Shown here: positions 13,935 through 21,299 of the stretch, piece by piece
How the letters are laid out: each line of letters opens with the position of its first letter
How positions within the stretch are numbered: the first letter of the stretch is position 1
NCBI GenBank assembly: GCA_030592225.1
Contig: JAUVJT010000014.1
Span: 1 to 21,299, forward strand
DNA length: 21,299 bases
Source of the DNA: Candidatus Stahliibacteriota bacterium
Lineage (GTDB): Bacteria; Hydrothermota; Tepidihabitantia; B3-TA06
Reading direction: 5' to 3'
Position numbers and translations under genes: made by a program
The notes under the pieces: generated by a model
What the model saw: only the letters and a program-made list of their open reading frames with translations
What the model was told of the DNA's origin: nothing
Databases searched by the model: none

Positions 13935-14079
13935 TAGGGTACAGAGGCACAGAGATACACGGGATCCCCACAGAGGTGCGAAGCGACTTTGTGGGGTGAG
14001 AGCACAGAGTCAATACCAAAGCACACGGAGATAGATACGTGTTGCCATGATTTACCGAGGTCAACTTCTTTATCACCGA

Positions 14080-14265
14080 AGGAGGACGAGTGAAACGAGT
14101 TTTACCGTAGAAGGATGATCGCAAGGGAGTTTTACCGTAGGAAAACGACGGTAAGGAGTTTTAATCTGCGTTACTGAAGGGAAACGACCGAAGGGAGTTT
14201 CAATCTGTGATTCGAAAGAGAACGACTGCAAGGAGTTCAAATCTGTGGTTTGACTTCGTCGCAAG
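14080..14265. repeat. degenerate tandem array with GAGTTTT anchors
   Basis: Five blocks share a core like AACGACtGcAAGGAGTTTtA. GAGTTTT-type anchors begin at 14097, 14127, 14156, 14195 and 14233 (spacings 30, 29, 39, 38). The last two intervals contain AATCTGTG words also found at 516. The intervals differ in length and sequence, unlike a CRISPR. Together with 13935-14079 (CACAGAG-rich, no gene) and 14266-14340 (nothing recognised), it fills the 640-bp spacer between the lipoprotein gene and miaB. Confidence 0.65.
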
Positions 14266-14340
14266 CGTATTAGCCATTGAAGCTTCCTTTGGTCGCCGCT
14301 TCGCGTTGGTCTCGGACAAGCTCCTCTGCCCTGGTTACCC

Positions 14341-15258
14341 TTAGTCTACGATTACCGGAATACCCCAGACCACGCTTGACCAGTCACTGCCGGCAGAAAT
14401 CAAACTGCCAAGACTGATACCTATGACGTAAATCCGCGATTTGCCTGCACTGCTGAACGCAACGCTCGTCCCCGGTTCATAAGGTATCCAGTCGCCGGTC
14501 TCATTTGCGACGTAGAGCAGCAGGGTATCGTTAGCCGGAGTGAAAATCTCCTGGACGGTTACGCTCTGTCCCGTGGAAATACGCATCAACTCATCAACCC
14601 CGAAGAGTCCTCTCATGCCATAGACGCCTTCCTCAGCCGAGGGTATAACCGTAAGCTCTCCTCCGGGATATCCCAGCACCAGGCTGTCGAACGAAGGAGC
14701 ATACTCCACCGCGGGTGTCGTTCCGCTGATTCCTCCCGAGTACTTGAGGAGCCTCCAGGTTGCATCGCCACCCAGGGAATCGGCAAATACGTCTCCCCGT
14801 GAAGCGTAGCGCAGCATCTTTGATATGCTGGTATCGGCGGCAACGGCGCTGTCAGCGCCCTGCTCGAATATAGAATCCACCTTGAGCTCAATCGTACCTT
14901 CCAGGGTATCAACCACGTACACGGTTACAGTGGTGTCTATCCCCAGATCAAAGTAGTAAGCGTATATGGAGTCGGTAGCGGAAAGGGAGATGGCCGAAAC
15001 AAGGTAGCGTACCGACGAGGTGTCCATGCGAACGGCTTGCAGAACGTCTTCGGAGATGGTTACTTCTACCTCGCCGTCCGGCAGATGCCCGGCGGAAGAA
15101 AGAAATCCCTCCTCGGGTTCAAGGAGTTCCATAACGTCAAGGCTATCCTGGTACGTCCAGTACCACGGCTGCGGCTCCTCCTTCTCGCACGCCACCAACA
15201 GCCACATCAAGGCAAGGGGAGCGAGAAGGATGAGTGGAAACGGAGTGTATTTCTTCAT
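14341..15258 (-). CDS. secreted lipoprotein, unknown function
   Basis: 305 residues from the ATG at 15258 (MKKYTPFP). A lipoprotein signal peptide ends in the lipobox LVAC, with Cys24 as the lipid-anchored residue, followed by EKEEPQPW. The rest is acidic, rich in Ser, Thr and Asp, with beta-type segments and no recognised domain. An in-frame ATG five codons upstream would place the -10 box inside the gene, so it was not chosen. The gene is leaderless and its promoter is intertwined with the terminator of the upstream secreted protein. It is probably outer-membrane anchored; a link to the Asp-box protein next door is plausible but unproven. Confidence 0.85.
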   Translation of the reverse strand: MKKYTPFPLILLAPLALMWLLVACEKEEPQPWYWTYQDSLDVMELLEPEEGFLSSAGHLPDGEVEVTISEDVLQAVRMDTSSVRYLVSAISLSATDSIYAYYFDLGIDTTVTVYVVDTLEGTIELKVDSIFEQGADSAVAADTSISKMLRYASRGDVFADSLGGDATWRLLKYSGGISGTTPAVEYAPSFDSLVLGYPGGELTVIPSAEEGVYGMRGLFGVDELMRISTGQSVTVQEIFTPANDTLLLYVANETGDWIPYEPGTSVAFSSAGKSRIYVIGISLGSLISAGSDWSSVVWGIPVIVD

Positions 15259-15264
15259 AGGGTT

Positions 15265-15292
15265 ATTATACAAAAAAAGGGGAGAGCTTCAA
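15265..15292 (-). promoter_or_regulatory. predicted promoter of lipoprotein gene, leaderless
   Basis: Minus strand TTGAAG (15287-15292), 16-nt spacer, perfect TATAAT (15265-15270), then six bases to ATG. The -35 lies in the loop and top of the terminator hairpin at 15279-15301. Confidence 0.7.
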
Positions 15293-15301
15293 GCTCTCCC
15301 C
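15272..15301 (-). terminator. intrinsic terminator of the secreted Asp-box gene
   Basis: On the minus strand a GGGGAGAGC/GCTCTCCCC stem (9 bp, extendable to 11) with loop TTGAA is followed at once by seven T. It lies 25 bp past the stop of the 15326-17281 gene and is the only textbook intrinsic terminator seen in the window. Confidence 0.92.
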
Positions 15302-15325
15302 AAGGGTTTAAACTTAGACGATGGG

Positions 15326-17281
15326 TTAGTGAACGACTACTACTCGACCACTCGCTGTGTTGTCGGGAGTAACCAGGGAGTAGAAGTAAACGCCGGAGGA
15401 TACCGATGAAACGTCCCAGGTCACCGTGCTGCCTTCGACAGCCAGGGTCTCGACCAGACTGCCGGCCGCATCGTAGATCTTGAACGATGCCTGGCCAGGT
15501 GCGCTTACGCTGAAGGCCACCGAGTTGGCAACAAGGTTCTCGCCTAGTACCGTTACAACAGCATTGGGAACGAGGTTCTCTGCTATAGCAGATGTATTTA
15601 TCACCTCGGCAGAGACCTTGATGCTGTCCACAGGAAAATACATCACCGGGTTGGTGGTGACGATACCCTGGGTAGGCGGCATCACAGCCGGACCGGCAAA
15701 CAGATCGTGGATGTAGGTTATGTGCAGAATACCATCGGAACCAATCAAGGGGTAGGTTGAATGATACCCTTCGCTTTCAGAAGCGCCGATACCGGCACCA
15801 GGGCTGTGGGTGTTAGTAAGGTTGGTGACATACCCCCACACAGGATCACGCTCCGCGGTGGTATCGTACCAATCCTCAACAGGTTTCCAGGTATTGCCGT
15901 TGTCGGTGGTGATAGAGGCGAATATGTCGGCGTTGATGGTTCCGGCACCGGTGACATCCAGCGAATCCCACTGACCTGACCAGGTGTAAACCATGTCACT
16001 GCCCCAGGCAGACAGCTGAGGGTTCCAGAAGCCAAGACCGGGAGCTACATAGCCATCTACAGATTGAGCTATGCCCCAGAAACCTATATTGAGCCACTCA
16101 ATAGTATCGCCTTCTTCGGTAAGGGGTAGGAACTGGTTGTGGGGACCCGAAGCAACAGTAGGTTCTGCAGGACCATCTTCGCACCATTCCATCCCCCTGG
16201 CAAACCAGCGAGGGTAGTAGGAGTAGTAGACCTTGTTATTATCATCGGGATTCTCGTAAGCGGAACGCCACGCGTCTCCCCAGGCGATGTGAAGATTATT
16301 GTCCCCGTCATAGCAGCAATCGATCATACGAGTAAGAGCGCCCAGGGAAACGGTATCCCTGGTATTGGGCTGCTCATCGCCGTAATAGCCGTCGGTAACC
16401 TCAACCTCGCTGCTCCAGCTCTGGCCGTTGTTGGTGGACTCAACGTAAAGTACGTTACCGTTAGTGGCAAACTTGCCGGAAGTTCCGGTGATGGGGAAAC
16501 CGGCTCCCCATGCGATGGCGACCTTGCCGTCCGCAGACGCGGCCATGGCAGCATCGTCGCCTGCATTCTCAGAAATAACTTCCCAGGTGGAAAAGTTCAC
16601 TCCAGCGTCGGTGGAACGGGAGTAGTAAAGGTAGTTGTAATTTAAAGGCGGCTCAGCAGGGGTGGTTCCGTCCCAATGCACGTGACCGGTAACGTGGATA
16701 ACGTCGTCTGCGTCAACCACCATATGCGGCCAGATGGGAGGCGTAGCTGGGTTGCTGGGAGATACGTCCACCGGCGAGGAGAAAGAGCCAACCATGTTAG
16801 CTGCATCTACCACCACCGCCGAGACGGTAGACTCGGGGGAGTGATGAAAAGCCACCACCGCCTCACCCGTGGACAGGATACCCATAGTGGTGTAACCTGC
16901 CCTGGGGGTGCCGGACGCCTTTACGCCGCTGCTCCAGACGAAATCCTCGCTGGCGGCTTCCCATGCGTTATAGTAGACATCGCGTACGCCAAAGCTCTCG
17001 TCTTCCGAATGCATCCAGTTGATATGAACGTTTCCATCGGCGTCCAGCGCAATGCGATTACCCATTGCTCCGTTCTGCTGGTAATCGTACATTGTCACGC
17101 CGCCCTGGAAACCGGGGGCTAAGACGCTGCCGCTTTGTACCAGAGCGCCGCCTTCTTCATCCAGCGATTGGCAGGCAGGAGCGGTAAGCATCTCGATCCC
17201 GCTCGGTGCAGGCATTACGTAAGAGCCTGCAAGGGCTGCAACGGCAAACACAACCGTTAGCACTATGAGTTTTTTAAGCAT
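15326..17281 (-). CDS. secreted Asp-box (BNR-like) protein with Por-type sorting tail
   Basis: 651 residues. An Sec-type signal peptide (MLKKLIVLTVVFAVAALAGS) is followed by a beta-propeller-like body with Asp-box motifs such as STDAGVNFSTW (near 223), STNNGQSWS (near 284) and TTDNGNTW (near 460). The tail (about 575-651) holds PGQASFKIYDAAGSLVETL and SSGVYFYSLVTPDNTASGRVVVV, the pattern of Por/type IX C-terminal sorting domains. Asp-box propellers occur in sialidases and many binding proteins. I could not identify a sialidase catalytic set, so enzymatic activity is not claimed. An AAGGAGG ribosome binding site precedes ATG, and a long structured leader lies upstream. Confidence 0.88.
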   Translation of the reverse strand: MLKKLIVLTVVFAVAALAGSYVMPAPSGIEMLTAPACQSLDEEGGALVQSGSVLAPGFQGGVTMYDYQQNGAMGNRIALDADGNVHINWMHSEDESFGVRDVYYNAWEAASEDFVWSSGVKASGTPRAGYTTMGILSTGEAVVAFHHSPESTVSAVVVDAANMVGSFSSPVDVSPSNPATPPIWPHMVVDADDVIHVTGHVHWDGTTPAEPPLNYNYLYYSRSTDAGVNFSTWEVISENAGDDAAMAASADGKVAIAWGAGFPITGTSGKFATNGNVLYVESTNNGQSWSSEVEVTDGYYGDEQPNTRDTVSLGALTRMIDCCYDGDNNLHIAWGDAWRSAYENPDDNNKVYYSYYPRWFARGMEWCEDGPAEPTVASGPHNQFLPLTEEGDTIEWLNIGFWGIAQSVDGYVAPGLGFWNPQLSAWGSDMVYTWSGQWDSLDVTGAGTINADIFASITTDNGNTWKPVEDWYDTTAERDPVWGYVTNLTNTHSPGAGIGASESEGYHSTYPLIGSDGILHITYIHDLFAGPAVMPPTQGIVTTNPVMYFPVDSIKVSAEVINTSAIAENLVPNAVVTVLGENLVANSVAFSVSAPGQASFKIYDAAGSLVETLAVEGSTVTWDVSSVSSGVYFYSLVTPDNTASGRVVVVH

Positions 17282-17314
17282 TTATGTCCTCCTTGACTAT
17301 ATAGCTTAAGTTGC

Positions 17315-17516
17315 AACGCAGTTTTACAGAACTGCGTTTAGTTCAGGATGCGTCGCGTGAGGTTTGGCGCTCAAACCATGCACGCAAAACAACCTCTTTA
17401 CGCGAAATCCACGCTCTATTTTAGAGCATAGTATCCGCTCCCTCCACCTGACTTGCATCACCATCCGGTTACCGCTCCAGTTTTCCGGGGCAGTAAATTT
17501 GCGGTCATCATACCGC
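17315..17516 (-). promoter_or_regulatory. hairpin-rich leader upstream of the secreted Asp-box gene
   Basis: The 257-bp gap between tonB and this gene holds four perfect stems. AACGCAGTT/AACTGCGTT is at 17315-17338. GCGTG-GGTTTG with CAAACC-CACGC is a two-step stem at 17355-17385. GCTCTA-ttt-TAGAGC is at 17413-17427. GCGGT/ACCGC is at 17501-17516. No convincing promoter and no T-run was found, so some stems may mark the tonB transcript end and others the leader of the next gene. Confidence 0.45.
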
Positions 17517-17538
17517 TCAAGCCAAAGTCAGCTCGAGG

Positions 17539-18168
17539 TTATCCTCCTTCGCGTAAGGAGAAATTAAACGGTATGGAAACCGGCACCCGCACCGGTTGAC
17601 CACGTTGCTCGGCCGGTGTGAATGTCCATTTACGCGCCGCCGCAAGAGCAGCCTGGTCAAGGATATCAAAGCCCGAACTCTTGACGAGCTTGACATTCAT
17701 CACCGTGCCGTCTACGTCAACCAGAGCCTCAACTATGGCCTGCCCCTCCATCTCGGCCGTCCGCGCTCTATCAGGATAGACAGGCTTGGGGGAGTATTTA
17801 GGCGTAGGCTTCTTTTCTACCTTCCAGAAAGCGACAACCGGAATATCAACCGATTCCTCAGGCCTGGTATAGATTTCCGCGAAATCGGTCTCTCCGATAG
17901 TCGCGGCCTCCACCTCTTCTTCCGACTCGGCCTCAATCGGCATAGCCGGCTTGACGTCGGGAGGCGGTTCAATGAGGTTTTCCACCTGGAGGTCAATATC
18001 CTCGGAAATAATTGCCTTTTTCTCTTTGGTCTGGTAAGGCGTGATGTTTATGTTCTTTGGTGCGAGCGCAAATAAAGCTATGTTGATAAGCAGAGCTCCT
18101 ATCATACCCACACGCATGTAGATGGGATAGGATTTCTTAATATCAGCTACGGGTTTCTTTTCAGCCAT
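17539..18168 (-). CDS. tonB: TonB-family energy transducer
   Basis: 209 residues. A cytoplasmic N-terminus is followed by a membrane helix (about 19-37), then an acidic, Pro/Glu-rich periplasmic linker (50-120). The TonB C-terminal domain spans about 122-206 (KPVYPDRARTAEMEGQAIVEALVDVDG...SGFDILDQAALAAARKWTFTPA). It carries proton-motive energy from ExbB-ExbD to outer-membrane receptors. It is last in the exbB-exbD-exbD-tonB operon, with AGGAG before ATG 11 bp after the second exbD. No TonB-dependent receptor is in the window. Confidence 0.93.
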   Translation of the reverse strand: MAEKKPVADIKKSYPIYMRVGMIGALLINIALFALAPKNINITPYQTKEKKAIISEDIDLQVENLIEPPPDVKPAMPIEAESEEEVEAATIGETDFAEIYTRPEESVDIPVVAFWKVEKKPTPKYSPKPVYPDRARTAEMEGQAIVEALVDVDGTVMNVKLVKSSGFDILDQAALAAARKWTFTPAEQRGQPVRVPVSIPFNFSLREGG

Positions 18169-18179
18169 ATCGATTACTC

Positions 18180-18593
18180 CTACAGTTCCTCGTACTGGGT
18201 TGCGAAGGTTAGCTTTAGAGCTTTAACCTCCTTCATTTTTTCGATAAGGTCGATAATCTGTCCGTAGCGAGCATTTTTGTCCACACGAAGCAATACGACC
18301 AGGTCGGGGTAGTCGGCAAGTTTCTGCAGAAGCTTGTTGCCGAAAGATTCCACGTCCGGAATCAACTTGTCGTCAATCGAGACGCGTCCTTCACGGTCTA
18401 TCCAGACATTGGTTGTATTGCGGCGCAGCCTGATTCTTTGAGTGGCCTCGGCCTTGGGCAGTATGATATTGAGTCCCTCTTCGGTGGAAAAGACGGTGGT
18501 AACCATAAAGAAAAGGAGAAGGAGAAAAGCGATGTCAGACATTGAGGAGGTTGGAATCTCAGCTCCGCCCTTAGTGCGTCTGGCCAGCTTCAT
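18180..18593 (-). CDS. exbD: ExbD/TolR-family protein, second copy
   Basis: 137 residues. An N-terminal basic segment and EIPTSSMSDIAFLLLLFFMVTTVF form the single membrane helix with Asp20, the proton-path residue of the family, followed by a periplasmic domain. It starts in an ATGA overlap with the first exbD and has AAGGAGG in front. It differs from the first copy chiefly in the periplasmic part. Confidence 0.93.
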   Translation of the reverse strand: MKLARRTKGGAEIPTSSMSDIAFLLLLFFMVTTVFSTEEGLNIILPKAEATQRIRLRRNTTNVWIDREGRVSIDDKLIPDVESFGNKLLQKLADYPDLVVLLRVDKNARYGQIIDLIEKMKEVKALKLTFATQYEEL

Positions 18594-19021
18594 TCACCGC
18601 CTCCTTCCACGTAGGGGATAAGGCTTATTCGTTTGGCCTTGGCCATTTTAACCTCATCCAGCACGTCTACCATTACCGAGTATGGGGCAAGCGGCGACAC
18701 CTTTATAGCCACAGATACAGAGTCGTGCGTACGCTCAAGTTCTCGCTCAACCTTCACGCGTATTTCCGTTATCTTGGATTCCCGAAGCAACTCGTTTTCT
18801 TCCAGAAGAACTTTCCCGCTGGGAGAAACGAGTATCTGCATTATATTACGGCTGGCGATCTTGACCTCTTCACCCTTTTCAGGCAGAAGCATGGTAAGAC
18901 CTTTTTCACGGGCAAAGATGGTCGTGGTCATAAAAAAGACCAGAAGCAGGAAAGCGATATCGGACATCGAGGCAGAAGGTATCTCTGGCGAGGTTTTTTT
19001 CCTCTTGTGAAGAGAAATCAT
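18590..19021 (-). CDS. exbD: ExbD/TolR-family protein, first copy
   Basis: 143 residues. EIPSASMSDIAFLLLVFFMTTTIF gives the membrane helix with Asp21, then a periplasmic domain ending KAKRISLIPYVEGG. AAAGGA lies 6 nt before ATG, 15 bp after exbB. Two exbD genes per exbB is a common arrangement in the FCB group and related bacteria. Confidence 0.93.
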   Translation of the reverse strand: MISLHKRKKTSPEIPSASMSDIAFLLLVFFMTTTIFAREKGLTMLLPEKGEEVKIASRNIMQILVSPSGKVLLEENELLRESKITEIRVKVERELERTHDSVSVAIKVSPLAPYSVMVDVLDEVKMAKAKRISLIPYVEGGGE

Positions 19022-19036
19022 AATAAATCCTTTCTT

Positions 19037-19657
19037 CTATCCCTTCATGAGTCCTTTCTCAAGCAGATAATCCACAAGCGAGCTTGCCGCCTGTTCCATG
19101 TCCCGAGAATAACGATCAATCATTGAAGTGAACAGGGTGTGGAAAAGAATCATGGGAGCGGCAATAGTAAGACCGGTGGCAGTAGTAATAAGCGCCTCGG
19201 AGATACCCGATGCAACGATGCTCGGCTCCACCTCGCCTGCTATAGCGATGGCCTCAAACGCCTTGATCATACCAGTCACCGTTCCAAGAAATCCCATAAT
19301 CGGGGCAAGGGTAGAAGCCATGGCTATCCACAACATGCCTCTATCAAGAAATACAAGTTCCACGGCGCCTGCAGATGCAATGCCTTCTTCAACAAATTCA
19401 CGACCACGCTTGACTTTTACCAGCCCTGCGCCAAGTACCTTGGCCACAGGTTGAGGTGTGGAATCGCAAAGTTCACGCCCCGCGTCAACCCCGCCTTTGT
19501 CCATGGCGGCGGTAAGCTCATCCATGAATTTCAACGGGTTAAGTCGAGCCTTTAGCAGAAGGGTTATAAACCTTTCCACTATAAAAGTCAATCCGATTAA
19601 CAGGACAATCAGAATGGGCCACATCATGGGCCCGCCTTTTTGGAAGAGTTCGATCAT
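19037..19657 (-). CDS. exbB: ExbB/TolQ/MotA-family proton channel protein
   Basis: 206 residues. Three membrane helices are seen: 12-34 (MWPILIVLLIGLTFIVERF), about 105-130 and 150-175. The conserved MGFLGTVTGMIKAF and ISEALITTATGLTIAAP segments line the channel in this family. It forms the pentameric proton channel around ExbD. It is first in the operon, with promoter TTGACA-N16-TATACT and a 25-nt leader carrying AAGGAGG. Confidence 0.94.
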   Translation of the reverse strand: MIELFQKGGPMMWPILIVLLIGLTFIVERFITLLLKARLNPLKFMDELTAAMDKGGVDAGRELCDSTPQPVAKVLGAGLVKVKRGREFVEEGIASAGAVELVFLDRGMLWIAMASTLAPIMGFLGTVTGMIKAFEAIAIAGEVEPSIVASGISEALITTATGLTIAAPMILFHTLFTSMIDRYSRDMEQAASSLVDYLLEKGLMKG

Positions 19658-19682
19658 TCAGCCTCCTTTAGACCTTTATGTG

Positions 19683-19710
19683 AGTATAGTCACGAGACAA
19701 ATCTTGTCAA
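19683..19710 (-). promoter_or_regulatory. promoter of exbB-exbD-exbD-tonB operon
   Basis: Minus strand TTGACA (19705-19710), 16-nt spacer, TATACT (19683-19688), then 25 nt with a Shine-Dalgarno before ATG at 19657. It is a leadered counterpart to the leaderless promoters. Confidence 0.82.
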
Positions 19711-19797
19711 GACTTAAAACCAACTCATTTCATCATTAGTATATACCCCGGTATTCTCGTGATATTCCCCGGGTATTCCCGCGAAAAGCTCTCTGAC

Positions 19798-21299
19798 TCA
19801 GGAAAGTCCCAACATGCACAAAAGGAAGCGAGACGGTCGGGTGTGCCTGCCGAAACGACGCGCGGGCAGAGATACGTAAAGTTCATCCAGCGAACGGGTT
19901 ATGGCAACGTAACACAGACGCCTCTCCTCTTCCAGTGCCGCGTGATCGGCAAGACTGCGAGTAAGCGGGAAAATGCCTTCGATAAGGCCTGCCAGGAACA
20001 CCACCTTGAATTCAAGCCCCTTGGCGGAGTGAACGGTAAGCAGCTTGACCGCGTCCCGGCTCCACTGGGCAAGTTCAAGATCTTCCAGCAGAGCGAGGTG
20101 GGCGAGAAACAGGCCCAGCTCGCCTTTACCGAAACGCGCCGATGCCTCGACAAGTTCATCTGCAGCCTCGCGAGTCGCAGAGGACGCAAATTGTTTTCCG
20201 GCAATCTTGCTCGCGGCGATAAAGGAGAGGAAATCGGCGGGGCTTACCTCATCAGCGCGCTTGCTCCACTCCGCAACATCGGTGAAGAACGCCTCAATGT
20301 TCCGGCGTGACCGGGTTTTGGCTTCGGGGGAGAGTTTCAGGATGCCGTCCTCGATGATCAGAGAATTGGTTTCCGGCTTGAGTGATAGAAGCCATTGCCA
20401 GGCCGGAATGGAAGCGCTGAAGGATTGTTCCCGTATGGATTTAAGGATGTCAAGCAGATACCTGACCTCCAGGCGTTCATAGAAAGGCTCGGAGCCTATC
20501 ACACTATAGGGTATGCGCGCCTCGGCAAGCTTTTCCTCAAATGCACGCGAGTAGGAATTAATCCGGTACAGTACGCCGAAGTCGCAGGGACGATAACCCT
20601 TTTCATCCATGAGGGTTTTGACGCGCTCGGCAACGAACCCGGCCTCGTCCGCCGTGGTGCCCGCCTTGTAGCACTCGAAGCTGCCCGGGTTTTTTGCCAA
20701 AGAAAGATTGGGGATTGCCGCAGGTTCAGTCGAGCCTGACATGAGGTTGCCCGCCAGTTTGATTAATTTCGAGCCTACCCTGAAAGACGATTTAAGTTCC
20801 CGCTTCTCTATCGGTGCGAACACCTTCCCGGCTGCAGTGATGAGCCGCGGGTTTGCTCCGCGCCAGCCGTAGATGGACTGGGTTGCGTCGCCTGTCAGGA
20901 AAAGCCCGGTATCCGGCCCGCACATCAGACGCAGCAGCCTGAATTGAATCGGGTTAAGATCCTGCAGTTCGTCAACGGAAATATGGAGGAAACGTGATTG
21001 CCATGTGTCACGGAGTCCTACATCGTCTTCGAGCAGACGAACGGTGAGGATCAAGAGATCGTCAAAGTCCACCGCGTCCTCGGCCTTCTTGGCACGTTCG
21101 TAATCGGCCCAGAACTCGGCAATCTGCTTCTCTCCTGGTGTGTCCCCAGGATAATCTTCAAGCACCGTGCCTGCAAACCTCAGATTGGTCAGGTTCTCGA
21201 ACAGCGCCTTTGACCGGTTCTTGCCCCATTTTTTGCTGAGAATATCTATGATTTCTGCAGGGTTGACGGTTCTGAACTCTGCGGAAAGGTCGAGCCGCC
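19798..21299 (-). CDS. UvrD/PcrA-type superfamily 1 DNA helicase (5' end beyond window)
   Basis: About 500 residues are visible. The frame is open to the window edge, upstream of the GTG at 21165, so the N-terminal part with Walker A is missing. Seen motifs are ISVDELQDLNPIQ (motif II, with Leu where Tyr is usual), LTGDATQSIYGWRGA (III), LKSSFRVG (IV), LLTVHSAKGLEFKVVFLAGL (V) and RRLCYVAITRSLDELYVS (VI). Such 3'-5' helicases act in repair and replication. The visible C-terminus lacks an exonuclease domain. It ends 140 bp before the exbB start. The gap holds the exbB promoter and a short CCCCGG-TATTC direct repeat (19747-19783); no T-tailed terminator was seen. Confidence 0.92.
   Translation of the reverse strand, partial: RLDLSAEFRTVNPAEIIDILSKKWGKNRSKALFENLTNLRFAGTVLEDYPGDTPGEKQIAEFWADYERAKKAEDAVDFDDLLILTVRLLEDDVGLRDTWQSRFLHISVDELQDLNPIQFRLLRLMCGPDTGLFLTGDATQSIYGWRGANPRLITAAGKVFAPIEKRELKSSFRVGSKLIKLAGNLMSGSTEPAAIPNLSLAKNPGSFECYKAGTTADEAGFVAERVKTLMDEKGYRPCDFGVLYRINSYSRAFEEKLAEARIPYSVIGSEPFYERLEVRYLLDILKSIREQSFSASIPAWQWLLSLKPETNSLIIEDGILKLSPEAKTRSRRNIEAFFTDVAEWSKRADEVSPADFLSFIAASKIAGKQFASSATREAADELVEASARFGKGELGLFLAHLALLEDLELAQWSRDAVKLLTVHSAKGLEFKVVFLAGLIEGIFPLTRSLADHAALEEERRLCYVAITRSLDELYVSLPARRFGRHTRPSRFLLCMLGLS

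Noticed and set aside
14073..14264. 63-residue minus-strand frame in the repeat array
   Set aside because: Its internal repetition (TPFGRFPS, TPYRRFPT) simply mirrors the DNA repeat; no ribosome binding site or promoter.
14080..14265. Possible CRISPR array
   Set aside because: Repeats are degenerate, unit spacing varies from 29 to 39, and there are no uniform spacers or cas genes.
15326..17281. Calling the Asp-box protein a sialidase
   Set aside because: Asp-boxes are present but the catalytic Arg triad and FRIP-type motif were not found.
17364..17567. 67-residue plus-strand frame between tonB and the Asp-box gene
   Set aside because: No ribosome binding site; it overlaps the tonB end and the structured leader, and no family is recognisable.

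Overview
This window reads as a chromosomal segment from an uncultured Gram-negative (diderm) bacterium. Pointers to two membranes are a lapA-lapB pair (linked to lipopolysaccharide control in E. coli), an ExbB-ExbD-ExbD-TonB energising operon, a lipoprotein, and a secreted Asp-box protein whose tail resembles a Por/type IX secretion sorting signal. That last feature suggests the FCB group or an associated candidate phylum (WOR-3/TA06-like). This placement is an inference; no rRNA or tRNA gene was seen.

Left part (1-7650), mostly + strand and accessory in character: the end of an ISXO2/IS1595-like transposase; a small membrane protein; an acyl carrier protein fused operon-style to a Kbl-like PLP acyltransferase; an AT-richer Ymh/HEPN-like gene behind a perfect 28-bp palindrome; an orphan FmdE-family gene; three tandem paralogs of an unrecognised family ending in a CxHxGDxxCxWE motif; a membrane-anchored coiled-coil protein; and a DUF559-type nuclease gene inside a field of G/C-rich repeats. 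Spacers are crowded with hairpin-forming dispersed repeats.

Right part (7659-21299), all - strand: miaB-lapA-lapB-TPR/SPOR-mutS in one tight operon; a 640-bp repeat-filled spacer; a lipoprotein; a secreted Asp-box protein with a structured leader; exbB-exbD-exbD-tonB; and a UvrD/PcrA-type helicase cut by the window edge.

The most striking pattern is in gene starts. Seven genes (starts at 456-, 3652-, 3848+, 4513+, 5175+, 13700-, 15258-) have a TTGACA-like -35, a 16-nt (once 17-nt) spacer, a TATAAT-like -10 and then only 6-7 nt before the start codon. These messages are predicted to be leaderless. Genes inside operons, and genes with a real leader (5969+, 19657-), instead carry AAGGAGG-type ribosome binding sites. 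A second pattern is repeat hairpins whose loops and flanks are conserved while the stem arms change in a compensating way (5775, 13735, 13803; 3050 and 13908; 6851 and 7532).
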